A DNA stretch of 64,000 nt from Nonlabens sp. (lineage in GTDB: Bacteria > Bacteroidota > Bacteroidia > Flavobacteriales > Flavobacteriaceae). Each line of letters begins with the position of its first letter. Position 1 is the stretch's first letter. Positions 55,492 through 64,000 of this stretch are shown piece by piece. Location of the stretch: NCBI GenBank assembly GCA_020630715.1, contig JAHDIQ010000001.1, forward strand, positions 124,001 through 188,000, written 5' to 3'. The notes under the pieces were generated by a model. That model saw nothing but the letters and a program-made list of their open reading frames with translations, was not told where the DNA came from and did no database searches. The position numbers and the translations under genes were made by a program.

Positions 55492-56253
55492 TTAAAATAC
55501 CTCATTAATAATATACAAGAAATCATCTTTTTTATCTCTTGCGAGTGGTATGGTCATACCATTTTCTAAGGTAAGCGTGTTGCCATCTTTTTTTGAAAAA
55601 GATTTCAGGAATTTTAAATTAACATAGTACGAGCGATGTGGTTTATAGAAAAATTTATAATGTGCAAGACGATCGATGAAATACTTAATAGGCTTAGCAA
55701 TCAAGGTTTTACTTTTATCATTAAGATAAACCGTTGTATACATACCATCAGCAACAAGAGCAATAATATCGTCTGGTGCAACAAACATTAAACCGTGAGG
55801 TATATCTAGTGCGATTTTACTGGATTTTAACTCAAGAAAAGTTTGTTTTAATTCTTCAATTTTATACTCTAATCCATTTATAGACTTTGTTCTTGCCTTC
55901 TCAATGGCATTCTCTAATTCATTAAAATCAATAGGCTTTAGTAAGTAATCAATAGCATTCAATTTAAAGGCTTCTATCGCGTACTCGCTGTAAGCTGTAG
56001 TAAATATCAACTGAAAATCGATAGTCTTATCTTCAAAAAAATCAACAATTTCTAATCCAGAATGCTCAGGCATTTCAATATCTAATAGCACTATATCTGG
56101 TTGAAATTCATTTATTTGTGATACAGCTTTTTTTAAACTGTTTGCTTCAAATAGCACTAAACCTGTTTCAGACCTATCAGATAAGATTTCTGACAACATT
56201 CTTTTGAGAAGTTGTCTAGCACCTCTCTCATCATCTACAATTAAGATTTTCAT
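55492..56253 (-). CDS. LytTR-family response regulator (LytR/AlgR type)
   Basis: 253 residues. Receiver domain about 1-125: acidic pocket IVDDERGARQLL, phosphorylated aspartate in PDIVLLDIEMPEHSG (about residue 58), threonine in IFTTAYSEYA and lysine in DYLLKPID. LytTR domain about 150-253: ALDIPHGLMFVAPDDIIAL, YKFFYKPHRSYYVNLKFL, PLARDKKDDFL. Its start overlaps the histidine kinase stop by 4 bases (ATGA), so the two are translationally coupled. Target genes are unknown. Confidence 0.95.
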   Translation of the reverse strand: MKILIVDDERGARQLLKRMLSEILSDRSETGLVLFEANSLKKAVSQINEFQPDIVLLDIEMPEHSGLEIVDFFEDKTIDFQLIFTTAYSEYAIEAFKLNAIDYLLKPIDFNELENAIEKARTKSINGLEYKIEELKQTFLELKSSKIALDIPHGLMFVAPDDIIALVADGMYTTVYLNDKSKTLIAKPIKYFIDRLAHYKFFYKPHRSYYVNLKFLKSFSKKDGNTLTLENGMTIPLARDKKDDFLYIINEVF

Positions 56254-58208
56254 ATTATACCGTTTACTGAAATTATAATTTTAACTTTAGTTCCTCTAGC
56301 TCTATTATTTTTATCTTTTAGATCTATTATTTTTACAGAAAGCTTGTTGTCACTTTTAATATTTATCAGTTTCACCCTATCTAGACTAGCCTCTGTTGAG
56401 AAGGATTTATAGGGTCTATTTTCATTGTGTTTTCTTGATGCCTCTCTTCCTATTCCATTGTCCTGAATTGTCACTTCTAATTGATTTTTACTATTGTTAA
56501 ATTTAAAATCAATAGTTAGTTCTTTTTTACCCATCTTGTGAAGTAACCCATGTTTAATAGCATTTTCAACATAGGGCTGTATAAAGAGTGAAGGCACTAG
56601 AATGGATAATAGATCTAGGTTGTTATCTACATTAATAACATAATTAAGCTGTTCATCGAACCTATTATTTTCTAGTTGTAAGTAAAGTTCTAGTGCTTGT
56701 ATTTCTTTCTCTAGCGTAATTTCTGACTGCTGGCTTTGTTCTAAATAAATTCTAATCAATCGTGAAAATTTAACTAAATAGGAACTTGCGAGCTTTTTCT
56801 CATTAGTAAATATGTATTCTTGAATAGAGTTCATTGCATTGAATATAAAATGTGGATTCATCTGAGACCGTAAGGCTTTAAGCTCACTCATTTGTTTAGC
56901 ATATTCTTGTTGCTCTTTTTCTAATTGTAATTTTAATCGTCGCCTGTTTGCGTACCATCCACCAGCAATCAATAAAGTAACAGGAATAATAGACGCTAGT
57001 AACAACATAAAACGCTGTCTTTGTAACTCTTGAATTTCTAGTTGTTCTAGACGCGTTTGTTGTTCCAGATTTTTAATCTCTCGTTCTTTTAAATCGGTTT
57101 CGTACTTGGTTTGTAATTCTGAAATACGCTCATTTGTTCTACCTTCAGCCAGTGCATTGTTTGCTATAACGGCTTGTTTAATAGCATAATCTGTACTATC
57201 GGGTTGATTATTGTAAGCATAAAGAACACTAAGAAAGTAGTTAGTCCCCAGCTTTTTATCATATTCAGTTGAATCTATTTGAGTAATTAAATCTCTAACG
57301 ATATCCTTAGCCTTTGCGTATTCACCATTATCTTTTAAAATTACGGCATAGTAAAAAGGAGCTGTATAATTAAACCGAATTGGAATATTTTGCTTAGGAA
57401 GATAAATAACACTTTCGATTAACTGTAAGGCTTCTTCATGTTGTTTGTTCACATTTAAAAAATCTGCAAGCCTTACAGTGCTTTCATAAATACCATAATT
57501 ATAATTAATGTCGCGAGCATGCTTTAAGGCTCTTTGTCCATGAAAAATTGCAGAATCTAGAGCTTTTTGAGTGCGTTGACGACTTAACCGTAGATGCGAC
57601 TGCGCAATTTTAATATGAATATCTGCTAAGTATTTTTTTAAATTATGTTTACTAGCAATTTTTAGTGCCTTCTTTCTATATGAAAATACCTTGTCATGTT
57701 GTTTTGTTAAATAATAAACGTCACCCATATCTATATAGGCTATAACTTTAAGTTCAGAATTATCCAGTCGATTTGCTATTTGAATTTCCTTTGTAGCATA
57801 AAGAAAGAGACTATCATTATTAGCAACCATGTCATGATAATCATATCGCATATGAAGACTTTTAAATAACATTGTAGAGTCTTTCAACTCCTTATATAAT
57901 GTGAGCGCTCTATTAGTATAAAAATTAGCTGAATCTTTTTGTTTTTCTATTTTTAAAAACTTTATTGCCTTAACTAATCTTGATATTGCTTTAGCTTCAT
58001 CAGATGGAACTAGGCCAGCTCTATTTAAGATATTTGTTGTAGTTTTTAAAGCTAACTCATTAGAATATAATAACTCATTTTCTAATCGTTCTATTGAAAT
58101 TTTTAAATCTTCAATTATTCCGCTTTGCGCATGTAGTGGTACACAATTTACCAAAGCCAATACTACAAATACAGCTTTAAAATGAGAATAAAGTTTTTTG
58201 ACTTCCAT
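56250..58208 (-). CDS. LytS/YehU-type histidine kinase with TPR sensor
   Basis: 652 residues. A signal peptide or first membrane helix (FVVLALVNCVPLHAQ) leads to a TPR region (about 30-340), then one membrane helix (FMLLLASIIPVTLLIAGGWY), a coiled coil and the His_kinase domain with ALRSQMNPHFIFNAMNSIQEYI (phosphorylated His). The HATPase part has IQPYVENAIKHGLLHK and DNGIGREASR. It is the partner of the overlapping LytTR regulator. This kinase family differs from the HisKA_2 kinase at 34.9 kb, though both use TPR sensors. Confidence 0.93.
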   Translation of the reverse strand: MEVKKLYSHFKAVFVVLALVNCVPLHAQSGIIEDLKISIERLENELLYSNELALKTTTNILNRAGLVPSDEAKAISRLVKAIKFLKIEKQKDSANFYTNRALTLYKELKDSTMLFKSLHMRYDYHDMVANNDSLFLYATKEIQIANRLDNSELKVIAYIDMGDVYYLTKQHDKVFSYRKKALKIASKHNLKKYLADIHIKIAQSHLRLSRQRTQKALDSAIFHGQRALKHARDINYNYGIYESTVRLADFLNVNKQHEEALQLIESVIYLPKQNIPIRFNYTAPFYYAVILKDNGEYAKAKDIVRDLITQIDSTEYDKKLGTNYFLSVLYAYNNQPDSTDYAIKQAVIANNALAEGRTNERISELQTKYETDLKEREIKNLEQQTRLEQLEIQELQRQRFMLLLASIIPVTLLIAGGWYANRRRLKLQLEKEQQEYAKQMSELKALRSQMNPHFIFNAMNSIQEYIFTNEKKLASSYLVKFSRLIRIYLEQSQQSEITLEKEIQALELYLQLENNRFDEQLNYVINVDNNLDLLSILVPSLFIQPYVENAIKHGLLHKMGKKELTIDFKFNNSKNQLEVTIQDNGIGREASRKHNENRPYKSFSTEASLDRVKLINIKSDNKLSVKIIDLKDKNNRARGTKVKIIISVNGII

Positions 58209-58401
58209 ATACGGAATAATAATTTGTAGTTAAGGTATGAATAATTATGACCATTCAAAATAATTGTAAAGCAAAGAAAAGTCATATTAATTCGTACGCT
58301 TTATTTATATAATGTAGTTAAAAGTGTATGAAATGAAATTAGTAGTCCTGAATTATACTATTTGATTTCGTACAGTCAAAATAATAGTAGTTACTTTTAG
58401 C

Positions 58402-58409
58402 TAAATTTG
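58402..58409 (+). promoter_or_regulatory. Possible -7 box of fabD
   Basis: TAAATTTG, followed by C, 23 bases before the fabD ATG. No TTG at the expected -33 distance. Confidence 0.45.
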
Positions 58410-58432
58410 CCACACCAATTAGAACAACAACT

Positions 58433-59317
58433 ATGAAATCATACGTTTTTCCAGGTCAAGGAGCTCAATTTACCGGAATGGGTAAAGATTTATACGATCA
58501 ATTCCCAGAGGCTAAAGCACTTTTTGAACGCGCAGACGAAATTTTAGGTTTTGAAATTTCTAAAATCATGTTTGAAGGAACTCCAGAAGAACTGAAAGAG
58601 ACTAAAGTCACACAACCAGCGATTTTCTTACATTCTGTAATCCTTGCAAAAATGATGGGTGATGATTTTGCACCAGATATGGTAGCTGGTCATTCTTTAG
58701 GAGAATTGAGTGCACTTACCGCTGTAGGAACTTTAAGTTTTGAAGATGGACTACGATTAGTTTCAAAGCGTGCGCTAGCAATGCAAGCCGCTTGTGAGTT
58801 ACAATCTAGCACCATGGCGGCAATTTTGGGATTAGAAGATGCGATAGTAGAAGAAGTATGTAAAAATATTGATGGTGTGGTAGTAGCAGCAAATTATAAT
58901 TGCCCAGGACAGCTGGTTATTTCTGGAGAAGTACCTGCTGTAGAAAAAGCTTGCGAAATCCTTAAGGAAAAAGGTGCAAAACGTGCTTTAATGCTTCCTG
59001 TAGGTGGTGCTTTTCACTCACCATTAATGGAGCCAGCTCGTGAAGAACTAGCCGCTGCAATAGAAGCAACAGAATTCAATGCACCAGATTGTCCGGTATA
59101 TCAAAATGTAACCACTACGGCTATGAAAGATGTGGATGATATTAAAACAAATCTGATCTACCAACTTACCGCACCGGTAAAATGGACACAATCTGTTCAA
59201 AACATGATCGCAGACGGTGCCACAGAATTTATTGAAGTAGGACCAGGACGCGCGTTACAAGGAATGATTAAAAAAGTAGATCGTAGTCTTGCGACTAGTA
59301 GTGGTAGTGTGGTGTAG
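58433..59317 (+). CDS. fabD: Malonyl-CoA:ACP transacylase
   Basis: 294 residues, typical FabD length. It transfers malonyl from CoA to acyl carrier protein for fatty acid synthesis. The N-terminal FPGQGAQFTGMGKDLY, the nucleophile motif GHSLGELSAL (serine about residue 90), QAACELQSSTM, and GGAFHSPLM (catalytic histidine) are all present. It stands alone, upstream of the inverted repeat and terminator shared with sucB. The start MKSYVFPGQGAQ is certain. Confidence 0.97.
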   Translation: MKSYVFPGQGAQFTGMGKDLYDQFPEAKALFERADEILGFEISKIMFEGTPEELKETKVTQPAIFLHSVILAKMMGDDFAPDMVAGHSLGELSALTAVGTLSFEDGLRLVSKRALAMQAACELQSSTMAAILGLEDAIVEEVCKNIDGVVVAANYNCPGQLVISGEVPAVEKACEILKEKGAKRALMLPVGGAFHSPLMEPAREELAAAIEATEFNAPDCPVYQNVTTTAMKDVDDIKTNLIYQLTAPVKWTQSVQNMIADGATEFIEVGPGRALQGMIKKVDRSLATSSGSVV

Positions 59318-59329
59318 TTTTCTAAACGA

Positions 59330-59427
59330 AACCTCACAGGTTTTGGTGATGATCATCTAATACATTTATATAGACATTAGAAGTGTTGTAGTACAAAGGT
59401 TTTTAATTTAGCCAAACCTGTGAGGTT
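59330..59427. repeat. Inverted repeat pair (AACCTCACAGGTTT type)
   Basis: Left arm AACCTCACAGGTTTTGG (59330-59346), right arm CCAAACCTGTGAGGTT (59412-59427), complementary with one extra T, 65 bases apart. Each arm contains its own small dyad AACCT-CAC-AGGTT. The pair occupies the gap after fabD. Confidence 0.75.
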
Positions 59428-59474
59428 GGTTTCCTTAAGAGGATTGACTTTACCGTTCTACTAAAAAAATCAAA

Positions 59475-59500
59475 CCCCAAAGATTTTAAAATCTTTGGGG
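59475..59500. terminator. Bidirectional terminator between fabD and sucB
   Basis: Perfect 26-base palindrome: CCCCAAAGATTTT and its complement, with T runs on both sides. Confidence 0.9.
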
Positions 59501-59561
59501 CTTTTAGTTTCAATATATTTTCAACTTCATAACTCTGAAGTCATAAATCTTAACTAGAAAT

Positions 59562-60830
59562 TTACATCTCCAGCGCTTTCTTAGGATTTCCATCCATCAA
59601 GATATTTATAGGATCTTCTAATGCTTCTTTAATAGCAACTAGGAAACCTACAGATTCTTTACCATCAATGATTCTGTGGTCGTAAGAAACGGCTAGATAC
59701 ATCATAGGTCTAGCAACGATTTCTCCGTCTACCACTACTGGACGCTCGATAATATTGTGCATTCCTAAAATCGCACTTTGTGGTGGATTAATAATAGGCG
59801 TACTCATCATACTGCCAAAAACACCACCATTAGTAATCGTAAACGTACCACCAGTCATTTCATCTACGGTGATATCTCCATCTCTTGCTCTTAAAGCCAG
59901 TCTTTTTACTTCAGACTCTACACCTCTAAAAGATAAGTTCTCTGCATTTCTAATTACAGGTACCATTAATCCTTTAGGACCAGATACGGCGATAGAAATA
60001 TCTTTATAATCAAATGTGACCATTTCCTTACCTTCTATCATAGAGTTTACCGCTGGATATAATTCTAACGCTCTAGTAACTGCTTTAGTAAAGAAGGACA
60101 TAAATCCTAATGATACTCCATGCTTTGCTTTAAAAGCTTCTTTATATTCTTTACGTAAGTCAAATATAGGCTTCATATCTACCTCATTAAAGGTAGTAAG
60201 CATCGCCGTGTCATTCTTCACACTTACTAAACGCTCTGCTACTTTACGACGTAACATCGATAATTTAGAACGCGATTCACCACGAGAACCACCTGGCGTT
60301 CCCATAGATGGTTTTGCCTTTACAGCATCTTCTTTTGTAATACGACCATCACGACCAGTACCAGAAACACTAGCTGCATCTACACCTTTCTCGTCTAATA
60401 TTTTCTTTGCCGCTGGACTTGCCGTACCGCTAGCATAGGTTTCCTTGGCTTTTTCTGGCTGTGGTGCTTTTTTAGAATCAGCAGTTTTATGATCTGGAGT
60501 TCTTTCATCCATTTTTGTGGCAATATCTTTATCATTGCCACCTTCATCACCGCCATCCATGGTCGCTGGCGCATCGCCACCTTGTGGTTTTGCAGCGTCT
60601 GTATCAATCAGACATACTACAGCTCCTACAGCAACGGCATCACCTTCTTCGGCCATTAGGGTGATGATACCGCTAGCTTCTGCTGGTAATTCCAGCGTTG
60701 CTTTATCGCTATCCACCTCGGCAATTGCCTGGTCTTTTTCTACATAATCGCCAGTTTCTACTAGCCATTCTGCTATTTCTACTTCTGTAATCGACTCGCC
60801 TGGTGAAGGCACTTTCATTTCTAGAGCCAT
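59562..60830 (-). CDS. sucB: 2-oxoglutarate dehydrogenase E2, dihydrolipoyllysine succinyltransferase
   Basis: 422 residues. One lipoyl domain (about 1-80) with the lipoylated lysine in [14 protein letters not shown], an alanine/lysine-rich linker, a peripheral subunit-binding domain (about 133-170; [20 protein letters not shown], then GRITKEDAV), and the catalytic domain with [14 protein letters not shown] and the active-site [11 protein letters not shown] (His and Asp). It transfers succinyl from lipoamide to CoA in the TCA cycle. It is 4 bases after sucA in the usual sucA-sucB pair. The lipoamide dehydrogenase gene is not in this window. Confidence 0.97.
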   Translation of the reverse strand: MALEMKVPSPGESITEVEIAEWLVETGDYVEKDQAIAEVDSDKATLELPAEASGIITLMAEEGDAVAVGAVVCLIDTDAAKPQGGDAPATMDGGDEGGNDKDIATKMDERTPDHKTADSKKAPQPEKAKETYASGTASPAAKKILDEKGVDAASVSGTGRDGRITKEDAVKAKPSMGTPGGSRGESRSKLSMLRRKVAERLVSVKNDTAMLTTFNEVDMKPIFDLRKEYKEAFKAKHGVSLGFMSFFTKAVTRALELYPAVNSMIEGKEMVTFDYKDISIAVSGPKGLMVPVIRNAENLSFRGVESEVKRLALRARDGDITVDEMTGGTFTITNGGVFGSMMSTPIINPPQSAILGMHNIIERPVVVDGEIVARPMMYLAVSYDHRIIDGKESVGFLVAIKEALEDPINILMDGNPKKALEM

Positions 60831-60834
60831 AATT

Positions 60835-63588
60835 TTATTTGTTGGTATTAAAAACGTCTTCTATTATTCTTGCCTGTCTTCTTTTAGATCTTGTGGAACT
60901 ACCTGAAGCAGGTGCTGCATACATATTTCTAGAGCATACGCGCCAGTTTCTAGTTTCTGGCATGTGTAGTAATAAATGGGAATATGCTCCCATATTACGT
61001 GGTTCTTCTTGCGCCCACACGATATCTTTTGCATCGTAATTTTTAATCACGGCTTGTATCTGATCTATTGGTAATGGAAATAATTGCTCAATACGCACTA
61101 TGGCAACATCATTCCTATTATTTTGCTCACGATGTTCTAGTAAATCATAGTAGAATTTACCAGACGTGAAGACTAATGTTTTTGCTTTCGCGAAAGCGGA
61201 ATTCTCACCATCTACATCGATTACCTCTTGAAAATGTCCAGTTACCAGTTCATCAACGGTGCTTACCGCTTTAGGATAACGCAACAAAGATTTAGGTGTA
61301 AAAACAATCAGTGGTTTACGATAATTAACGAGCATCTGACGTCTCAATAGGTGAAACATATTTGCTGGCGTTGTACAGTTTGCCATAAACATATTATCAC
61401 GTGCGCACAGTTGCAGGTAACGTTCTATTCTTGCGCTAGAATGCTCGGCTCCTTGACCTTCATAACCATGAGGTAACAATTGTACTAAACCATTTTGGTT
61501 TTTCCATTTATCCTCACCAGCACTGATGTATTGATCCATCATAATTTGTGCACCATTTGAAAAATCTCCAAACTGTGCTTCCCAAATCGTCAAGGTATCT
61601 GGTCGTGCCATCGCATAACCGTATTCAAAACCTACCACACCATATTCAGAAAGGTGTGAATTATAGATTTCCATTTTTCCTTTTACGTCATCAATATGAT
61701 TGTGTAAAATAAATTCCTTCTCACTATTTTCTGACTTGATAACGGCATGACGGTGAGAGAATGTACCACGCTCTACGTCCTGACCACTCATGCGTACATT
61801 ATAACCATCCATCATTAAACTACCGTAAGCTAGGTGTTCACCCATTGCCCAGTCTAGTTTATCGCTGTCAAACATTTTACGGCGATCATTCACTAACTTC
61901 TTAATCTTTCTAAAAAAATTACGATCTTCTGGCAGTTGTGATATAGTGGCTGTGATTTTTTCTAAGGTTGCTCTAGAAACACCTGTTTTTACAGGTTGCA
62001 TCATTTCCTTTTCTGTTGCAGTTTCAAAACCATTCCACTCATCCTGCATGAATGGTGTAATCACGGTGTTTTCTTTTTCTCTAGAAGATGCTAATTGTTC
62101 TTCTAGCTCTTCTTTATAAGCTTTTTCTAGTTTGCTTACGGTATCCTTTTCTATAACACCTTGTTCCAGCAATTGCTGTGCGTAAATATCTCGAGGATTT
62201 TTATGCTTTCCTATCGCTTTATAAAGTTTAGGTTGTGTAAACTTAGGCTCATCACCTTCATTATGGCCGTATTTTCTGTAACCTAATAGATCTATAAATA
62301 CATCACGACCAAATTTCATGCGGTAATCCAGCGCAAATTTCATGGCGTGAACCACAGCTTCTGCATCATCTGCATTTACATGAAGTACTGGTGAAAGTGT
62401 GACTTTTGCAATATCAGTACAATAAGTACTAGATCTTGCATCTAGATAATTAGTCGTAAATCCTACCTGATTATTCACAACCATGTGAATCGTACCTGCC
62501 GTTTTATAGGCATCTAATTGTGCCATTTGCACAACCTCATAAACAATTCCCTGACCAGCAATTGCAGCATCACCATGTAACACAATAGGCAATACTTTAG
62601 AGAAATCTTCTGGATTATGCATGTCTTGTTTTGCACGAGTAATTCCTTCTACAACTGCACCTACCGTTTCTAGATGTGATGGATTAGGAACAATATTAAT
62701 ATTGATCTCCTTGCCACTATCTGTTTTACGCTTACTAGTATATCCTAAATGGTATTTTACATCACCATCAAAAATGTCTTGCTCGTAATCCTTACCGTCA
62801 AATTCAGAAAAGATATCTGTTACTGGCTTTCCAAAGATATTTGTCAAAACATTCAAACGACCACGGTGTGCCATTCCTAGCACAAACTGATTCACTCCTT
62901 TATTTGCAGCACCTTCAATTAACGCGTCTAATGCTGGAATTAAAGATTCATTTCCTTCTAGTGAGAAACGTTTCTGTCCTACGTATTTAGTATGAAGAAA
63001 TGATTCAAAGGAAACGGCTTCATTTAATTTTTTAAGAATTTGCTTTTTCTCATCGCCTGAAAAATCTGGCTGATTGTTATTATTATGCAACCAGTTTTGT
63101 ATCCATCGCACCTCTTCAGGTTTGCGCACATACATATATTCTACACCTATACTGGTGCAGTATACTTGTTTTAAATGATCTACTATGGATCTAAGTGTTG
63201 CTTTACCTAGTCCTACTATAGAACCACTATCAAAGGCTGTATCTAAATCACTATCTGATAAACCAAAGTTCTCTAGCGTTAATTTAGGCTCATAATTACG
63301 GCGATCTCTTACCGGATTAGTCTGAGTGAATAAATGTCCTCTCGTACGGTAACCGTCAATTAATTGTACAACTTTGAATTCTTTCTGGACGTTTTCTGGA
63401 ACTGATGTTGTAGTACCACTATGGTTTACAACTAGATCACCTTCATGGGCGCTTTCCATTCCAAAATCAAATCCTTGAAAAAAGGCACGCCATGATGGCT
63501 CTACCTTATCAGGATTGATTAAATAATCGTCATATAGTTGTGCAAAATATGCGGTATGAGCCGCGTTGAGAAATGAAAACTTGTCCAT
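60835..63588 (-). CDS. sucA: 2-oxoglutarate dehydrogenase E1 component
   Basis: 917 residues, family length. This thiamine diphosphate enzyme decarboxylates 2-oxoglutarate and loads succinyl onto the E2 lipoyl arm. Motifs visible: the N-terminal [50 protein letters not shown] and [12 protein letters not shown] for cofactor and substrate binding, and the C-terminal [24 protein letters not shown] copy of the palindrome is read as AFAKA ([12 protein letters not shown]). A -7 box candidate (TATTTTTG) lies at 63626-63633. It heads the sucA-sucB operon. Confidence 0.97.
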   Translation of the reverse strand: MDKFSFLNAAHTAYFAQLYDDYLINPDKVEPSWRAFFQGFDFGMESAHEGDLVVNHSGTTTSVPENVQKEFKVVQLIDGYRTRGHLFTQTNPVRDRRNYEPKLTLENFGLSDSDLDTAFDSGSIVGLGKATLRSIVDHLKQVYCTSIGVEYMYVRKPEEVRWIQNWLHNNNNQPDFSGDEKKQILKKLNEAVSFESFLHTKYVGQKRFSLEGNESLIPALDALIEGAANKGVNQFVLGMAHRGRLNVLTNIFGKPVTDIFSEFDGKDYEQDIFDGDVKYHLGYTSKRKTDSGKEININIVPNPSHLETVGAVVEGITRAKQDMHNPEDFSKVLPIVLHGDAAIAGQGIVYEVVQMAQLDAYKTAGTIHMVVNNQVGFTTNYLDARSSTYCTDIAKVTLSPVLHVNADDAEAVVHAMKFALDYRMKFGRDVFIDLLGYRKYGHNEGDEPKFTQPKLYKAIGKHKNPRDIYAQQLLEQGVIEKDTVSKLEKAYKEELEEQLASSREKENTVITPFMQDEWNGFETATEKEMMQPVKTGVSRATLEKITATISQLPEDRNFFRKIKKLVNDRRKMFDSDKLDWAMGEHLAYGSLMMDGYNVRMSGQDVERGTFSHRHAVIKSENSEKEFILHNHIDDVKGKMEIYNSHLSEYGVVGFEYGYAMARPDTLTIWEAQFGDFSNGAQIMMDQYISAGEDKWKNQNGLVQLLPHGYEGQGAEHSSARIERYLQLCARDNMFMANCTTPANMFHLLRRQMLVNYRKPLIVFTPKSLLRYPKAVSTVDELVTGHFQEVIDVDGENSAFAKAKTLVFTSGKFYYDLLEHREQNNRNDVAIVRIEQLFPLPIDQIQAVIKNYDAKDIVWAQEEPRNMGAYSHLLLHMPETRNWRVCSRNMYAAPASGSSTRSKRRQARIIEDVFNTNK
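61183..61198. repeat. 16-base palindrome copy 16 (one mismatch at the end, in sucA)
   Basis: TGCTTTCGCGAAAGCG, read as AFAKA in [12 protein letters not shown] of SucA. Confidence 0.85.
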
Positions 63589-63625
63589 ATATCTAAGGAA
63601 TCTTCCTTTTTATCAAATAAAGTAA

Positions 63626-63633
63626 CAAAAATA
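63626..63633 (-). promoter_or_regulatory. Possible -7 box of sucAB
   Basis: Minus-strand TATTTTTG, about 38 bases before the sucA ATG; -33 box unclear. Confidence 0.35.
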
Positions 63634-63699
63634 ACCAAAAGCAAGATGATGACATTGCCTTTTGTATATTTATAACAGAGAAACGAAAAATATAAGGCT

Positions 63700-64000
63700 A
63701 TGAAAACCAATTCTATTTTTAACATTGCGATATTGACAATTTGTTGCCTGTTTTTTTGCACATCTTATGGTCAGCAACAGAACAGCTCTTCTAGCAACAC
63801 TGGAAAATCAGAATTCTGGAGTAAAGTGCGTTTTGGTGGAAACCTAGGTGGGAACTTTGGTAGGTTTACAAATTTGATTGTTGCACCACAAGCTATTTAT
63901 CAGGTGAACCCTAATTTAGGAATAGGTGCTGGTCTTAATTACAGTTATGTAGAACGTGATTTTAATGATGGCGGAGATTTTAAATCTAATATCGCTGGTT
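63700..64000 (+). CDS. Outer-membrane beta-barrel protein (partial, 3' end beyond window)
   Basis: About 100 codons are visible from the ATG at 63700. The N-terminus is a signal peptide (SIFNIAILTICCLFFCTSYGQ), followed by a short polar linker (QQNSSSSNTGKSEFW) and alternating beta strands (VRFGGNLGGNFGRFTNL, IVAPQAIYQVNPNLGIGAGLNYSYV), like the start of an outer-membrane protein beta-barrel of the OmpW/PorT-like type common in Flavobacteriia. Function cannot be told from this piece. It diverges from sucA. Confidence 0.75.
   Translation, partial: MKTNSIFNIAILTICCLFFCTSYGQQQNSSSSNTGKSEFWSKVRFGGNLGGNFGRFTNLIVAPQAIYQVNPNLGIGAGLNYSYVERDFNDGGDFKSNIAG

Noticed and set aside
80-61198. Palindrome family as CRISPR, terminators or insertion-sequence ends
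   Set aside because: Copies are scattered, not in an array with spacers; none is followed by a T run; there is no shared flanking sequence, transposase or target duplication near them.
63519-63761. Minus-strand 80-codon frame upstream of sucA
   Set aside because: It overlaps the 5' end of sucA in another frame and covers the sucA promoter and the divergent outer-membrane gene's signal peptide; no coding character.

Overview
The window looks like chromosome from a marine member of the Flavobacteriaceae (phylum Bacteroidota). The evidence is AT-rich DNA, a type IX secretion system (T9SS) translocon gene (sprA), T9SS C-terminal sorting domains on secreted proteins, an alternative complex III respiratory operon, DUF2723 and HisKA_2/LytTR proteins, and promoters of the Bacteroidota type (TTG or TTTG, 18-19 bases, TAnnTTTG). 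The exact genus cannot be fixed by eye; Nonlabens- or Dokdonia-like genomes are plausible.

Layout. 1-11.2 kb (minus strand): partial sprA, ruvA, a malic enzyme-phosphotransacetylase fusion, a cytochrome P450 and ruvB. 11.2-22.8 kb (minus): one long respiratory operon in the order actA-B-C-D-E-F, coxB, coxA. Alternative complex III takes electrons from quinol and passes them through haem c to a cytochrome c oxidase; a terminator closes the operon. 22.9-28 kb: a small SPOR protein, then infB, nusA and rimP (minus), transcribed from a well-formed promoter through a terminator-like leader hairpin. 28-33.3 kb (plus): universal stress protein, DUF2723 membrane protein and polysaccharide deacetylase, with a tRNA-Gln on the minus strand. 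33.2-34.8 kb (minus): a thioredoxin-fold protein without its cysteines and a membrane metallophosphoesterase. 34.9-41.9 kb (plus): histidine kinase, LytTR regulator and a giant repeat-rich surface fibre ending in an S74 chaperone domain. 42.1-45 kb: polA. 45-58.2 kb: secreted T9SS cargo (GH16 glucanase, a gliding-motility CTD protein, an LRR/LamG protein), a PLP enzyme, a membrane-anchored dihydrofolate reductase, unknown secreted proteins and a second LytS/LytTR-type two-component system. 58.4-64 kb: fabD, sucB, sucA and the start of an outer-membrane barrel gene.

The most striking signal is a 16-base palindrome, CGCTTTCGCGAAAGCG, present in 16 exact or near-exact copies, about one per 4 kb, both between and inside genes. 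It is open in all three frames and reads AFAKA, LSRKR or RFRES. In two genes it forms the signal-peptide cleavage site (AFAKA then Q); in two membrane proteins it supplies a basic loop. Other points of interest are a long hairpin that buries the fibre gene's start codon, a repeated inverted motif flanking the adjacent LytTR regulator gene, the possible attenuator ahead of rimP-nusA-infB, and the 2TM-DHFR fusion. All calls rest on reading the sequence; no database search was run.
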